In this document: in pieces, positions 53,570 to 63,678 of the stretch | Position numbering within the stretch: position 1 is the first letter of the stretch | How the letters are laid out: every line of letters starts with the position of its first letter | Origin: PALSA-894 sp963828625 | GTDB taxonomy: Bacteria; Pseudomonadota; Alphaproteobacteria; Rhizobiales; Xanthobacteraceae | Assembly: GCA_963828625.1 (NCBI GenBank) | Contig: CAWHEX010000010.1 | Location: 124,001-188,000, forward strand | Length of the DNA stretch: 64,000 nucleotides | Direction of reading: 5' to 3' | Program-made: the position numbers and the translations under genes | The notes under the pieces: generated by a model | What the model saw: only the letters and a program-made list of their open reading frames with translations | The model's database searches: none | What the model was told of the DNA's origin: nothing

Positions 53570-55099
53570 GTGTTCGGAAAGCGTTCCACTTCGGGCCACG
53601 AGGTCCGCACCCAGGCTCCAACCCCGCCGCCCGCGGCGCCGGAGCCTGCGCGCACACCTGTGCCGGCGAGCGCCGGGGGGAGTGACGTCGGTCTCGCGCC
53701 GTTGCCGTCGGACGGCCTCGGTGCGGCGATCACGTCGCCGCCGCTTGCGCCCGGACGCGGTGGACCGAAGCAACTCATCCCGACGGCGCGCGATAGCCGC
53801 CGCTCGGAGAGCTACTATGAGGTCAAGGGCGCTATCTTCTCGGCGCTGATCGAGGCGATCGACCTGTCGCAACTCGCGCGGCTCAACTCGGAGTCGGCGC
53901 GCGAGGAAATCCGCGACATCGTCAACGAGATCATCGCGATCAAGAGCATCGTGATGTCGATCTCCGAGCAGGAAGAACTGCTCGACGACATCTGCAACGA
54001 CGTTCTCGGCTACGGTCCGCTCGAGCCGCTGCTGGCGCGCGACGACATCGCCGACATCATGGTGAACGGCGCCAACACCGTCTACATCGAAGTCGCCGGC
54101 AAAATTCAGCAGACCAATATCCGCTTCCGCGACAACCAGCAGCTGCTGAACATCGCGCAGCGCATCGTCAATCAGATCGGCCGCCGCGTCGATGAAGCTT
54201 CGCCGATCTGCGACGCGCGTTTGCCGGACGGCTCGCGCGTCAACGCGATCGTGCCGCCGCTCGCGATCGACGGGCCCTCGCTCACCATCCGCAAGTTCAA
54301 GAAGGACAAGCTGACCCTCGATCAGCTGGTCAAGTTCGGCTCGATCTCGGTGGAAGGCGGCGAGATCCTCAAAGTCATCGGCCATTGCCGCGCCAACGTG
54401 CTGATCTCCGGCGGCACGGGCTCCGGCAAGACCACGCTGCTCAACTGCCTCACCAACTACATCGAGACGGACGAGCGCATCATCACCTGCGAGGATGCGG
54501 CCGAACTGCAGCTCCAGCAGCCGCACGTGGTGCGCCTGGAAACCCGCCCGCCCAACCTCGAAGGCGAGGGCCAGGTCACGATGCGCGATCTGGTCAAGAA
54601 CTGCCTGCGTATGCGCCCGGAACGGATCATCGTCGGCGAAGTCCGCGGACCCGAGGCATTCGATCTTCTGCAGGCGATGAACACGGGCCATGACGGCTCC
54701 ATGGGCACGCTGCACGCCAACACGCCGCGCGAGGCGCTCTCCCGCCTCGAATCCATGATCACGATGGGCGGCTACACGCTGCCCTCCAAGACCATCCGCG
54801 AGATGATCTGCTCCTCCGTCGACGTCATCATTCAGGCCTCGCGCCTGCGCGACGGCTCGCGCCGCATCACGCACGTCACCGAGGTGATGGGTATGGAAGG
54901 CGACGTCATCATCACGCAGGACGTGTTCCTCTACGAGATGCTGGGCGAGGACGCACACGGCAAGCTAATGGGCCGCCATCGTTCTACCGGCATCGGCCGC
55001 CCGAGGTTCTGGGAGCGCGCCAAATACTTCGGCGACGAGCAGCGCCTCGCGGCCGCGCTCGATGCGTCCGAGGTCGCCGGCGAGCCGTACAAGGGTTAG
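53570..55099 (+). CDS. cpaF: Pilus motor ATPase CpaF/TadA
   Basis: 509 residues from GTG 53570 (MFGKRSTSGHEVRT). A Pro/Ala-rich N-terminus is followed by the secretion ATPase domain: DDIADIMVNGANTVYIEVAG, Walker A ISGGTGSGKTTLLNCLTNYI, the Asp box ITCEDAAELQLQQPHVVRLE, Walker B RIIVGEVRGPEAFDLLQAMN and the His box GHDGSMGTLHANTPREALSR. It powers both extension and retraction of the Flp pilus. The gene is intact. Confidence 0.97.
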   Translation: MFGKRSTSGHEVRTQAPTPPPAAPEPARTPVPASAGGSDVGLAPLPSDGLGAAITSPPLAPGRGGPKQLIPTARDSRRSESYYEVKGAIFSALIEAIDLSQLARLNSESAREEIRDIVNEIIAIKSIVMSISEQEELLDDICNDVLGYGPLEPLLARDDIADIMVNGANTVYIEVAGKIQQTNIRFRDNQQLLNIAQRIVNQIGRRVDEASPICDARLPDGSRVNAIVPPLAIDGPSLTIRKFKKDKLTLDQLVKFGSISVEGGEILKVIGHCRANVLISGGTGSGKTTLLNCLTNYIETDERIITCEDAAELQLQQPHVVRLETRPPNLEGEGQVTMRDLVKNCLRMRPERIIVGEVRGPEAFDLLQAMNTGHDGSMGTLHANTPREALSRLESMITMGGYTLPSKTIREMICSSVDVIIQASRLRDGSRRITHVTEVMGMEGDVIITQDVFLYEMLGEDAHGKLMGRHRSTGIGRPRFWERAKYFGDEQRLAAALDASEVAGEPYKG

Positions 55100-55107
55100 A
55101 CGCCACC

Positions 55108-56091
55108 ATGCCGATGCAAACGCTTGCCATGTTCTTCCTGGTGGCGCTCGCCGTCGGCGGGCTCATCTGGGTATTCGTCTATCCGATCCTCTCGGGCGAG
55201 CGGAAAGTCGAGGAGCGCCAGCAAAACGTCACGCGAGCCGAACCGATTGCGGCACGCGCCGCCGCGGCGCGCACGGGCCCCAAGGTTCGCCGCGAACAGA
55301 TCGAGGATACGCTCAAGGAGCTTGAAGTCCGGCAGAAGCAGCAGAAGAACCTGCCGCTCGCGATGCGCATCTCGCAGGCCGGGCTCGACTGGAGCAAGCG
55401 TCAGTACCTCATCATCAGCATCGCCATTGGCGCCGCACTGTTCGTCCCGATCTTCTTTGTCGGCGGCGGCATCCTGGCGGCGATCGGCGCCGGTTTTGCC
55501 GGCGGATTCGGTATTCCGCGCTGGCTGTTGATGTTCCTGAAGAAGCGCCGCGAGAACAAGTTCCTGCACAATTTTCCGGACGCCGTCGACGTCATCGTGC
55601 GCGGCGTCAAGGCAGGCCTCCCGCTCGGCGATTGCCTGCGCATCATCGCCCAAGAGTCGGCGGAGCCGGTGCGCAGCGAATTCAAGACGGTCATCGAAGC
55701 GCAGACCGTCGGCATTCCGATGGGCGAGGCATGCGCGAAGCTCTACGAGCGCATGCCGCTGCCCGAGGCGAACTTCTTCGGCATTGTGATTTCGATCCAG
55801 CAGCGCGCCGGCGGCAACCTGTCCGAAGCGCTGGGAAATCTGTCGCGCGTGCTGCGCGATCGCAAGAAGATGAAGGCCAAGATCCAGGCGATGTCGATGG
55901 AAGCGAAGGCTTCTGCCGTCATCATCGCGGCGCTGCCGTTTTGCGTGATGATCCTCGTCTACATCTCCAGCCCGAACTACATCGAACTGCTTTGGACCCA
56001 CCCGACCGGCCGCTTGATGATGGCTTGCTGCGCGGCCTGGATGTTGATCGGCGTGTTCGTCATGAAGAAGATGATCAACTTCGATTTCTAG
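55108..56091 (+). CDS. tadB: Inner-membrane platform protein TadB/CpaG
   Basis: 327 residues with an N-terminal membrane segment, a cytoplasmic charged region, and the type II secretion F domain (FPDAVDVIVRGVKAGLPLGD, QQRAGGNLSEALGNLSRVLR) flanked by membrane helices. It forms the inner-membrane platform with TadC. It starts 8 nt after cpaF. The gene is intact. Confidence 0.95.
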   Translation: MPMQTLAMFFLVALAVGGLIWVFVYPILSGERKVEERQQNVTRAEPIAARAAAARTGPKVRREQIEDTLKELEVRQKQQKNLPLAMRISQAGLDWSKRQYLIISIAIGAALFVPIFFVGGGILAAIGAGFAGGFGIPRWLLMFLKKRRENKFLHNFPDAVDVIVRGVKAGLPLGDCLRIIAQESAEPVRSEFKTVIEAQTVGIPMGEACAKLYERMPLPEANFFGIVISIQQRAGGNLSEALGNLSRVLRDRKKMKAKIQAMSMEAKASAVIIAALPFCVMILVYISSPNYIELLWTHPTGRLMMACCAAWMLIGVFVMKKMINFDF

Positions 56092-56132
56092 GGCGTACGA
56101 CCCGAAGAGGTCATGCGCAAAGGAAAAGTGCC

Positions 56133-57108
56133 GTGGTCGAATTCCTGATCGATAAGCTGCACGACCCGAAGATGATGGCGAGCGTATTCGCCGCCATCGC
56201 GGCGATCGCGACCGTGATCACGCTGGCGATGCCGCTGCTCGTGCGCAACGACCTCAACCGGCGCATGAACGCGGTCTCGATCGAGCGCGAGAAGATGCGC
56301 GCAGCGTGAACGCGAGCGCCTGGCGCGCGGCGACAAGGTGCAGCTGCGCATCACGCCGAAGCAGTACATGAAGCGCATGGTGGACCAGTTCAACCTGAAC
56401 AAATGGGTTGGGCAGGAGCAGGCGCGCGACAAGCTGATCCAGGCGGGCTATCGCGGCAATGCGCCGTACGTGACCTACCTGTTCTTCCGCATGGTCACGC
56501 CGATCACGGCGTTCCTCATCTCGCTGTTTTATGTGTTCCTGGTTCTCGAGATGGACCGTCCGCCGATGGTCAAGCTCGGCATGTGCCTCGGTGCCGCGTT
56601 CGTCGGCATGCAGCTGCCGTACCTTTTCCTGAAGAACAAGATCGGCAAGCGCCAGCTGTCGATCAGGCGCGCGTTCCCGGACGCGCTCGACCTGCTGCTG
56701 ATCTGCGTCGAATCCGGCATGTCGATCGAGGCGGCGTTCCGCAAAGTCAGCCAGGAGATCGGCTCGCAGTCGATCCCGCTCGCCGAGGAGCTCACGCTCA
56801 CCACCGCGGAACTGTCCTACCTGCAGGACCGCAAGATGGCGTACGAAAACCTCGCCAAGCGCACCGATCTCGAAGGCGTGAAGGCGGTCTGTGTCGCCTT
56901 GCAGCAGTCGGAACGCTACGGCACGCCGCTCGGCCAGACGCTGCGTGTGATGGCGCAGGAAAACCGCGACATGCGCATGTCGGAGGCCGAGAAGAAGGCG
57001 GCCGCCCTGCCCCCGAAGCTCACCGTGCCGATGATCCTGTTCTTCCTGCCGGTGCTCTTCGTCGTCATTCTCGGCCCGGCCGCGATCCGCGTAATGGCGA
57101 TCCAGTAG
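56133..57108 (+). CDS. tadC: Inner-membrane platform protein TadC/CpaH (one frameshift)
   Basis: About 324 residues. The start is GTG 56133 (VVEFLIDKLHDPKMMASVFA), with AAGGA 8 nt upstream; a nearby ATG at 56113 is in the wrong frame. A shift near 56306 (one extra base in the REREREK-like stretch) joins it to RERLARGDKVQLRITPKQYM. The F domain is AFPDALDLLLICVESGMSIE and QQSERYGTPLGQTLRVMAQE. It is the second platform subunit. Confidence 0.93.
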
Positions 57109-57173
57109 TCACGGCAGTTTGAAAGAACCCCTGCCCCCGCTCGCCGTTATCCAGGCGAGAACAGGAGGCGGTC

Positions 57174-57338
57174 ATGCGGATCATTCACGCGCGCAGAGAC
57201 GACTGGGTTCCCAGCAACCCTAGAATCCATCCCGCGAGTTGGCTTGCAGCCTTCGCGTTGGCGGTCGCGATGTACGTGGTGACCGCGATTGCGATCGGGC
57301 ACCTGCTCAACGGCAACGGCGCGCCGTTCCTGAGTTGA
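57174..57338 (+). CDS. 54-residue single-pass membrane protein in the tad locus
   Basis: MRIIHARRDDWVPSNPRIHP is followed by a single hydrophobic helix (ASWLAAFALAVAMYVVTAIA, residues 21-40) and the short tail IGHLLNGNGAPFLS. ATG 57174 has an excellent AGGAGG 5 nt upstream, which strongly supports translation despite the short length. It lies between tadC and the convergent tadD. I do not recognise a family. It could be an unannotated accessory of the pilus platform or merely a neighbour. Confidence 0.65.
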   Translation: MRIIHARRDDWVPSNPRIHPASWLAAFALAVAMYVVTAIAIGHLLNGNGAPFLS

Positions 57339-57379
57339 ACCGGCGCGGGACCTGATCCGAGTTAGCAGTAAAGGGATGT

Positions 57380-58207
57380 TTACGAGCCGCTCTCGTCGAC
57401 CGGCTCAAGGCCTTCGACGGCGCGCGAGCGAATGTTCTTCTTCAAATTCGCATTGCCCTTCTGCGCCAGCATCTGGCGCAGGTAGGCGACATTCGCGGTC
57501 GCCTCGCCGGGCGGCAATTCGGCGCGCGCGATGGTCTCGGCTTCCTGGAAGCGGCCCTGCAGGCCGACGACCAGTGCGAGGTTCTGCCGCACGCGCTTGT
57601 CGACGACGCCCTTGGCGCCGGCGCGGCGCAACGTTTCCTCGGCGCGCTTCAGGTCCTTCGCAAGCGCGTAGGACAGCCCGAGATTGGAAAGGACCGACGG
57701 CTCGTCCGGCACGATCTTGAGCGCGCTCGCGTAATAGCGCTGCGCGTCGGCATGGCGGCCCATCTGATCCAGAACGGCGCCCTGCACCGAGAGGATGCGC
57801 CAGTCGGGCTGGTCGGGCGAATGCGCGCGGTCGAGCACCTCGAGCGCCTGCTTGAACGTGCCGGCGTCCGCGAGCGCGCGGCCATAGGCGCCGAGCAGCA
57901 CCTTGTCATTCGGATTATGGATCGCGGCCGTCTCCATGACGGCGGCGGCCTGCGTGCGCTGGCCGGTCGCGCGCAGCGCCTGCGCGTAGCGGATCGCCAC
58001 GTCGGCGTTGCGCGGGTTGGCGCGGAATTTCTCGCCCAGCACCTCGGTCTCGCGCCGCCATTCGGCGTCGCTGCGCTGGACTGAGCCCGAGGAGACCGAC
58101 CCGGTGACGTCGCTTGAGCCCATCGTCTTGCAGCCCGCCAGGCTGCCAGCCATCAGGACAACCGCAACGGTCGTCAGCAGTCGCACGCGCAGCGAAGACG
58201 CGATCAT
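57380..58207 (-). CDS. tadD: TPR lipoprotein TadD
   Basis: 275 residues from ATG 58207 with GGAGCATC upstream. The lipobox LMAGSLAGC marks acylation. Tetratricopeptide repeats occupy residues about 60-230 (AIRYAQALRATGQRTQAAAV, SVLSNLGLSYALAKDLKRAE). TadD acts as a pilotin for the secretin. It is on the opposite strand to the main cpa operon, with its stop facing the 54-residue gene. Confidence 0.93.
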   Translation of the reverse strand: MIASSLRVRLLTTVAVVLMAGSLAGCKTMGSSDVTGSVSSGSVQRSDAEWRRETEVLGEKFRANPRNADVAIRYAQALRATGQRTQAAAVMETAAIHNPNDKVLLGAYGRALADAGTFKQALEVLDRAHSPDQPDWRILSVQGAVLDQMGRHADAQRYYASALKIVPDEPSVLSNLGLSYALAKDLKRAEETLRRAGAKGVVDKRVRQNLALVVGLQGRFQEAETIARAELPPGEATANVAYLRQMLAQKGNANLKKNIRSRAVEGLEPVDESGS

Positions 58208-58343
58208 GATGATGCTCCGGCGGCGGCGCCCCCGCCCGCAGTTACTCCCGAGCAATAGATCGTTAACCCTAATGCTTGGTTAACCGCGCCGCTTTCCGCC
58301 CCGCCGCGCGGCGTGCTAGCAGGGCGCCTCCGAGGGACTTCTC

Positions 58344-59723
58344 ATGCATCCGGCCTTCGTTTCCCCGGGCGGCGACGCCATCCCGGCCTGGTTCGTCACT
58401 TCCGATACGTTCGCTCAAGTCCGCGACGGGCTCGGCGCCGCGGCGCGGCGCTTTGCCGAAGCGGCGAAGTTCGAGCCGAAGGCCGGCCAATCGCTGCTGC
58501 TGCCGGGCGATGAAGGCGCGCTCTCGGGTGTGCTGTTCGGGCTGGAAGCGGCCGACAAGCCAAAGGACCGATTCCTGCCGGGCCGCCTGCCCGGCCTGCT
58601 CCCGGCCGGCAGTTATCGCTTCGCCAATGCGCCGCACGATACGCGGCTCGCCGCGCTCGCCTTCGCGCTCGGCTCCTACAGGTTCGCCCGCTACCGCAAG
58701 ACCGAGGCGAATGGCGCGAAACTCGAAATGCCCGCACGGCGTCGACGGCGAGGATCTCTCGCGCATCGCCGAAGGCGTCGCACTCGCGCGCGATCTCATC
58801 AACACGCCGTCGAACGACCTGGGCCCCGCCGAGCTCGAAGACGCCGCGCGTACGCTTGCGGTAAAGCACGGCGCGCGCATCAGCGTCATCATCGGCGACG
58901 ATCTGCTGAAGCAGAATTTCCCGCTGATCCATGCGGTCGGCCGCGCCTCTCCGCGCACGCCGCGGCTGATCGACATCACATGGGGCGATGCGGCCGCACC
59001 GAAGGTGACGCTGGTCGGCAAGGGCGTGTGCTTCGACACCGGCGGGCTCGACATCAAGCCGTCGAGCGGCATGCTGATCATGAAGAAGGACATGGGCGGC
59101 GCCGCCTGCGTGCTCGGCGCCGCGCACATGATGATGGACGCAAAGCTGAAGGTGCGGCTGCGCGTGCTGATCCCGGCGGTCGAGAACGCGATCGCGGGCG
59201 ATGCGTTCCGCCCGCTCGATGTCTACACGCTCGCGCAAGGGCATCACGGTCGAGATCGGCAACACCGACGCGGAGGGGCGGCTGATCCTTGCTGACGCGC
59301 TGGCGCTTGCGGATGAGGAGAAGCCGGAGCTGATCGCCGACATGGCGACGCTCACCGGCGCTGCGCGCGTCGCGCTCGGGCCGGAACTGCCGGCGTTCTT
59401 CACGCGCGACGACGCGTTCGCGAACGATCTCGCGCGCTGCACGCAGGCCGAGAACGACCCGGTGTGGCGGCTGCCGCTGTGGAAGCCCTACGACGCGATG
59501 CTCGATTCCAAGATCGCGGACATCAACAATGTCGGCGGCGCGCTTCGCGGGCTCGATCACGGCCGCGCTGTTCCTCAATCGCTTCGTCAGCGCGGCAAAG
59601 ACCTGGGTGCATTTCGACATCTATGCCTGGACGCCGAGCGCGAAGCCCGCGCGGCCGGAGGGCGGCGAATGCCAGGCCGCGCGCGCGCTCTATGCGCTGG
59701 TGAAGGAGCGCTACGGCGCATAG
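58344..59723 (+). CDS. M17 leucyl aminopeptidase family protein (about three frameshifts)
   Basis: About 458 residues from ATG 58344. The metal-binding core includes GKGVCFDTGGLDIKPSSGML with MKKDMGGAA, and EIGNTDAEGRLILADALALA is the family signature. Shifts near 58734, 59240 and 59550 each lengthen a C or G run or add one base; the total span is a multiple of three. It is a two-metal exopeptidase that removes N-terminal residues. It precedes a MarR regulator and an NlpC/P60 peptidase, a trio I recall from rhizobia. Confidence 0.9.
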
Positions 59724-59809
59724 CTTCATGCGCAGCATGAAGCGTCCCAAGCTTGAACCCGCCGGGCGTTTCTGAAACAATTCGGCTCCGAAACGATCCC
59801 GGTGCCATC

Positions 59810-60160
59810 ATGGCGGTCGAGCTGCGGCCGTCTCAGGCCTTGAAATTGCTGAAGGATTTCTCTTTCGCGCTCGTCACCGACGGCGAGCCGGATTTCTCGG
59901 CGCGGCAGCTTTCCATCCTGCTCACGATTTATTTGGAGCCGCCGCCGCACACTGTGCGCGGTCTCGCCGCCAGCCTGAAAGTGACCAAGCCGGTGATCAC
60001 GCGCGCGCTCGACAGCATGGGCAAGCTCGATCTTGTCTCGCGCCGCCGCGACGACGCGGACGGGCGCAACGTCGTCATCCAGCGCACCGCGAAGGGCGCG
60101 CTTGCGGTCGAGCGGCTCGGCGACCTGCTGATCGCCAAGGCGAAGGAATTGCCGCGGTGA
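59810..60160 (+). CDS. MarR-family transcriptional regulator
   Basis: 116 residues from ATG 59810 (an upstream TTG frame is less likely). The winged helix shows FSARQLSILLTIYLEPPPHT, VRGLAASLKVTKPVITRALD and LDLVSRRRDDADGRNVVIQR. Its stop overlaps the start of the NlpC/P60 gene (GTGA). The ligand is unknown. Small size and tight coupling suggest control of the local peptidase genes (inference). Confidence 0.88.
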   Translation: MAVELRPSQALKLLKDFSFALVTDGEPDFSARQLSILLTIYLEPPPHTVRGLAASLKVTKPVITRALDSMGKLDLVSRRRDDADGRNVVIQRTAKGALAVERLGDLLIAKAKELPR

Positions 60161-60993
60161 ATTTCGATCCGCGCATCACGCCGGCGCGGCCGGACCTCGC
60201 CGCGAAGCATCTCGAAGGCAAGGTGACAGCCGCGCGCTTCGTCGAGGGCGAGGCGCGCGAGGTGATCGACGCGCAGGCGCCGCTGCGCGCGCGCCCGGCG
60301 CCCGACGCGCCGCTGGTGACCGAAGCGCTGATGGGCGAGCGCGTCACGGTCTACGAGATCAACGACGAAGGCTGGGCGTGGGGCCAGCTCGCGACCGACG
60401 GCTATGTGGGCTGGCTGCCGGCGAACGCGCTGCTCGCGCCGCGCGACGCGCCGACGCACAAGGTGATCGCGCTGCGCACGCTGGTGTTCCCCGGTCCGTC
60501 GATCAAGCTGCCGCCGGTCGCGACGCTACCGCTCGGCGCGAGCTCGCGGTGACGCGCGAGCAGGAGCGGTTTGCGGTGACGGCGCTCGGCTTCGTGCCGG
60601 CGAGCCACCTTGCGCCGCTCGATCATCGGGAAAAGGATTTCGTCGCCGTGGCCGAGCGGTTTCTCGGCACGCCCTATCTGTGGGGCGGCAAGACGAGCAA
60701 CGGCCTCGATTGCTCCGGCGCTGGTGCAGGTCGCGCTCATCGCCTGCGGCATCGCCGTGCCCGCGCGACAGCGACATGCAGGAGAACGGGCTCGGCACGC
60801 CGTGTCGACGTCGAAGACCGTGCGGCGCGGCGATCTGATTTTCTGGAAAGGCCACGTGGCGATCGCGCGCGATGGCGAGACGATCGTGCACGCCAACGCG
60901 CATCACATGGCGGTCGTGATCGAGCCGATCGCCGAAGCGATCGCGCGGATCGATGCCGCGGGAAGCGAGGTCACCAGCGTGAAGCGGCTCTAG
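60157..60993 (+). CDS. NlpC/P60 (C40) peptidase with SH3 domain (about four frameshifts)
   Basis: About 278 residues from GTG 60157. The N-terminal SH3-like part has APLRARPAPDAPLVTEALMG and WGQLATDGYVGWLPANALL. The catalytic domain holds FLGTPYLWGGKTSNGLDCSG with catalytic Cys and GDLIFWKGHVAIARDGETIV with the His. Shifts near 60540, 60717, 60757 and 60800 cancel. It would cleave D-glutamyl-diaminopimelate links in cell-wall peptides. No signal peptide is seen, so a role in recycling is possible. Confidence 0.88.
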
Positions 60994-61958
60994 TAGCCGA
61001 CCTTGCGATCGACCACGTTCTCCAGCGGCTCGCCGCGCTCGAACGCCGCGATCTGCTCCGCCACATAGACCGAGATCGCGTCCGGATCGATGTCGGCGGC
61101 ATTGTGCGGCGAGAGCGTCACCTTCGGATGCGACCAGAACCGGCTATCCGGCGGCAGCGGCTCGGCGTGAAACACATCGAGCGTCGCGGCGAGCAGCGTG
61201 CCGTCGTCGAGCGCCGCCAGCAGATCGTCCTCGATCTGCAAGCCGCCGCGCCCCGCGTTGATCAGATAGGCGCCGCCGAGCCTGCCGTCGCGCTCGAGCT
61301 TCGAGAACGTCCGACGATCGAGGATGCCGCGCGTCTGCGGCGTGAGCGGCAGCAGGCAGACCAGGATATCGGTGCGCGCGAGGAACGCGTCGAGCCCGAC
61401 CTCGCCTGCGAAGCATCTCGACGCCGGGAATCGACTTCGGCGTGCTGCTCCAGCCCGCGCACATCGAAGCCGAGGCGCGCAAGGGCATCGACCGCGTCAA
61501 GCCCGAGCACGCCAAGCCCCATCACGCCGACGCGCAGGTCGCGCGCGGCCCATTGCAGCTTCGGCGCCCAGACTTTTCCGCGCTGGCTCTCGGCGTAGTA
61601 AGCCCTGCCGGCGGTGATACATCAGCACATGCATCACGACGTATTCGGTCATGCGCATGGTGAGATCGTCGACCGCGACGCGCACCAGCGGCACGTCCGG
61701 CAGCGTCGCGTCGGCCACCACGGCATCGACGCCCGCGCCGAGATTGAAGATCACCTTGAGATTGGGAAACAGCTTGAGCACGCCGGGCTTGGGCTTCCAC
61801 ACGGCGGCGTATTCGACCAGCGGCGGATCGATCGGATCGTCCGGGACCAGCGCGACGGTGCGGTCGGGACAAACGCGCGCGAAGCGTTCGCGCCAGCGGG
61901 GCGGCGCCCAGTTCTCGGTGCCGCCGGTGATCAGCAGCGCGAGCGCACCGGTCGTCAC
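60990..61958 (-). CDS. Glyoxylate/hydroxypyruvate reductase A-like dehydrogenase (about three frameshifts)
   Basis: About 320 residues, probably from GTG 61958, 1 nt after the yejF stop. The blocks LPDVPLVRVAVDDLTMRMTE and VMGLGVLGLDAVDALARLGF (NAD(P) site) are followed by LINAGRGGLQIEDDLLAALD and WSHPKVTLSPHNAADIDPDA (catalytic His), in the D-2-hydroxyacid dehydrogenase family, GhrA subgroup. Shifts are near 61615, 61415 and 61290. It reduces glyoxylate and hydroxypyruvate. It is convergent with the peptidase gene, overlapping by 4 nt. Confidence 0.87.
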
Positions 61959-61959
61959 C

Positions 61960-63673
61960 TCAGGAGCCCTGTATGGGGTCGCGCACTGACTCCAGTGCTT
62001 CCTCGACACCCTGCGGCCGCGGCGCCACGTCGTCGGAAACACCCGCGGCTTCGAGATTGAACGCGGCGGCGAACAGCGCGCGCGTGTAGTCGCTCTTCGG
62101 CGCGCGCGAACAGCTCGGCCGCCGGGCCCTTCCTCCACCACCTTGCCGTTGCGCATCACGATCAGCCGGCTCGCCAGCGCCGCGACCACGCGCAGGTCGT
62201 GCGAGATGAACAGGTAGGTGAGGTTGCGCGCGCTTCTGCAGGTCGCGCAGCAGATCGACGATCTGCGCCTGGATCAGCATGTCGAGCGCGCAGGTCGGCT
62301 CGTCGAGCACGACGAAGGTCGGCTCCAGCACGATCGCGCGCGCGACCGCGATGCGCTGGCGCTGGCCGCCGGAGAATTCGTGCGGATAGCGGAAGCGCGT
62401 CTCGGGATCGAGGCCGACATCGCTGCAGCGCGCGCGATCGACGCGCGCCTCGCGCTCGTCCGTCGACAGCTTCGGCTGATGCACCCACAGGCCTTCCTCG
62501 ATGATGTCGGCGACCGACATGCGCGGCGAGAGCGAGCCGTACGGGTCCTGGAACACGATCTGCATGTCGCGGCGGAACGGCCGCATCTCCTTGAACTTCA
62601 GGCCCTGGATCGGCTTGCCCATGAACACGATCGGCCCCTGCGACGAGATCAGCCGCAGGATCGCGAGGCCGAGCGTGGTCTTGCCGGAGCCGGATTCGCC
62701 GACGATGCCGAGCGTCTCGCCCTTGCGCACCGCGATGCTCGACGCCGTCGACCGCCTTGATGTGGCCGACGACCTTGCGCAGCACGCCGCGCTTGATCGG
62801 AAACCAGACCTTGAGGTCGTCGGTCTCGACCACGACCGGCGCGTCGCGGCTGCAGCGGCGCGGGATCGGGCTTCGGCTCGGCCGCGAGCAGCGCGCGCGT
62901 GTAGGGATGCTGCGGGCGCCGTGAAGACCTCGCTCGACCGGGCCCTGCTCGACGATCTTGCCTTCCTTCATCACGCAGACGCGGTCGGCGATCTTGCGCA
63001 CGATGCCGAGGTCGTGGGTGATGAACAGCATCGCCATGCCGAGCCGCGTCTGCAGCTCCTTCAGCAGCTTGAGGATCTGCGCCTGCACGGTGACGTCGAG
63101 CGCGGTGGTCGGCTCGTCGGCGATCAGCAGGTCCGGCTCGTTGGCGAGCGCCATCGCGATCATCACGCGCTGGCGCTGGCCGCCGGAGAGCTGGTGCGGA
63201 TAGCTCGCGAGCCGCGCCTGCCGGATCGGGAATGCCGACCTGGTCGAGCAGCTCGACGATGCGCGCGCGCGCCGCCGCGCCGGTCATGCCGCTGATGCAG
63301 CAGCAGGATCTCGCCGATCTGCTTCTCGATGGTGTGCAGCGGATTGAGCGAGGTCATCGGCTCCTGGAAGATGATGGTGATGTCGTTGCCGCGCACCTTG
63401 CGGATCTCGCGCTCCGGCAGCGCCAGCAGGTCCTGGCCCTTGAAGTGGATCGATGCCGGACGGATGGCTGCGCCGCCGGATAGGGCAGCAGCTTCATCAC
63501 CGACAGCGCGGTGACCGACTTGCCCGAGCCGGACTCGCCGACCAGCGCGACCGTCTCGCCCTTCGCGATGTCGAACGAGACGCGGTCGACCGCCAGCATC
63601 TGCGCGCGCGCCCTGGCGGAAGGCGACCGAGAGATCGCGGACGGAGAGGAGCGGTTGTCGGCGATGCGTCCAT
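61960..63673 (-). CDS. yejF: Peptide ABC transporter ATP-binding protein YejF-like, two ATPase domains (many frameshifts)
   Basis: About 560 residues from ATG 63673 (or GTG 63682, overlapping the permease stop). First ATPase: Walker A VALVGESGSGKSVTALSVMK, Q-loop IIFQEPMTSLNPL and ABC signature LSGGQRQR-type. Walker B is LLIADEPTTALDV. Second ATPase: GIVGESGSGKTTLGLAILRL, MQIVFQDPYGSLSPRMSVAD, FSGGQRQRIAVARAIVLEPT and FVVLDEPTCALD. At least seven single-base shifts are scattered over 62000-63660, the densest in the window. By family it powers import of microcin C-like or other oligopeptides with YejABE. Confidence 0.87.
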
Positions 63674-63678
63674 GCCGC

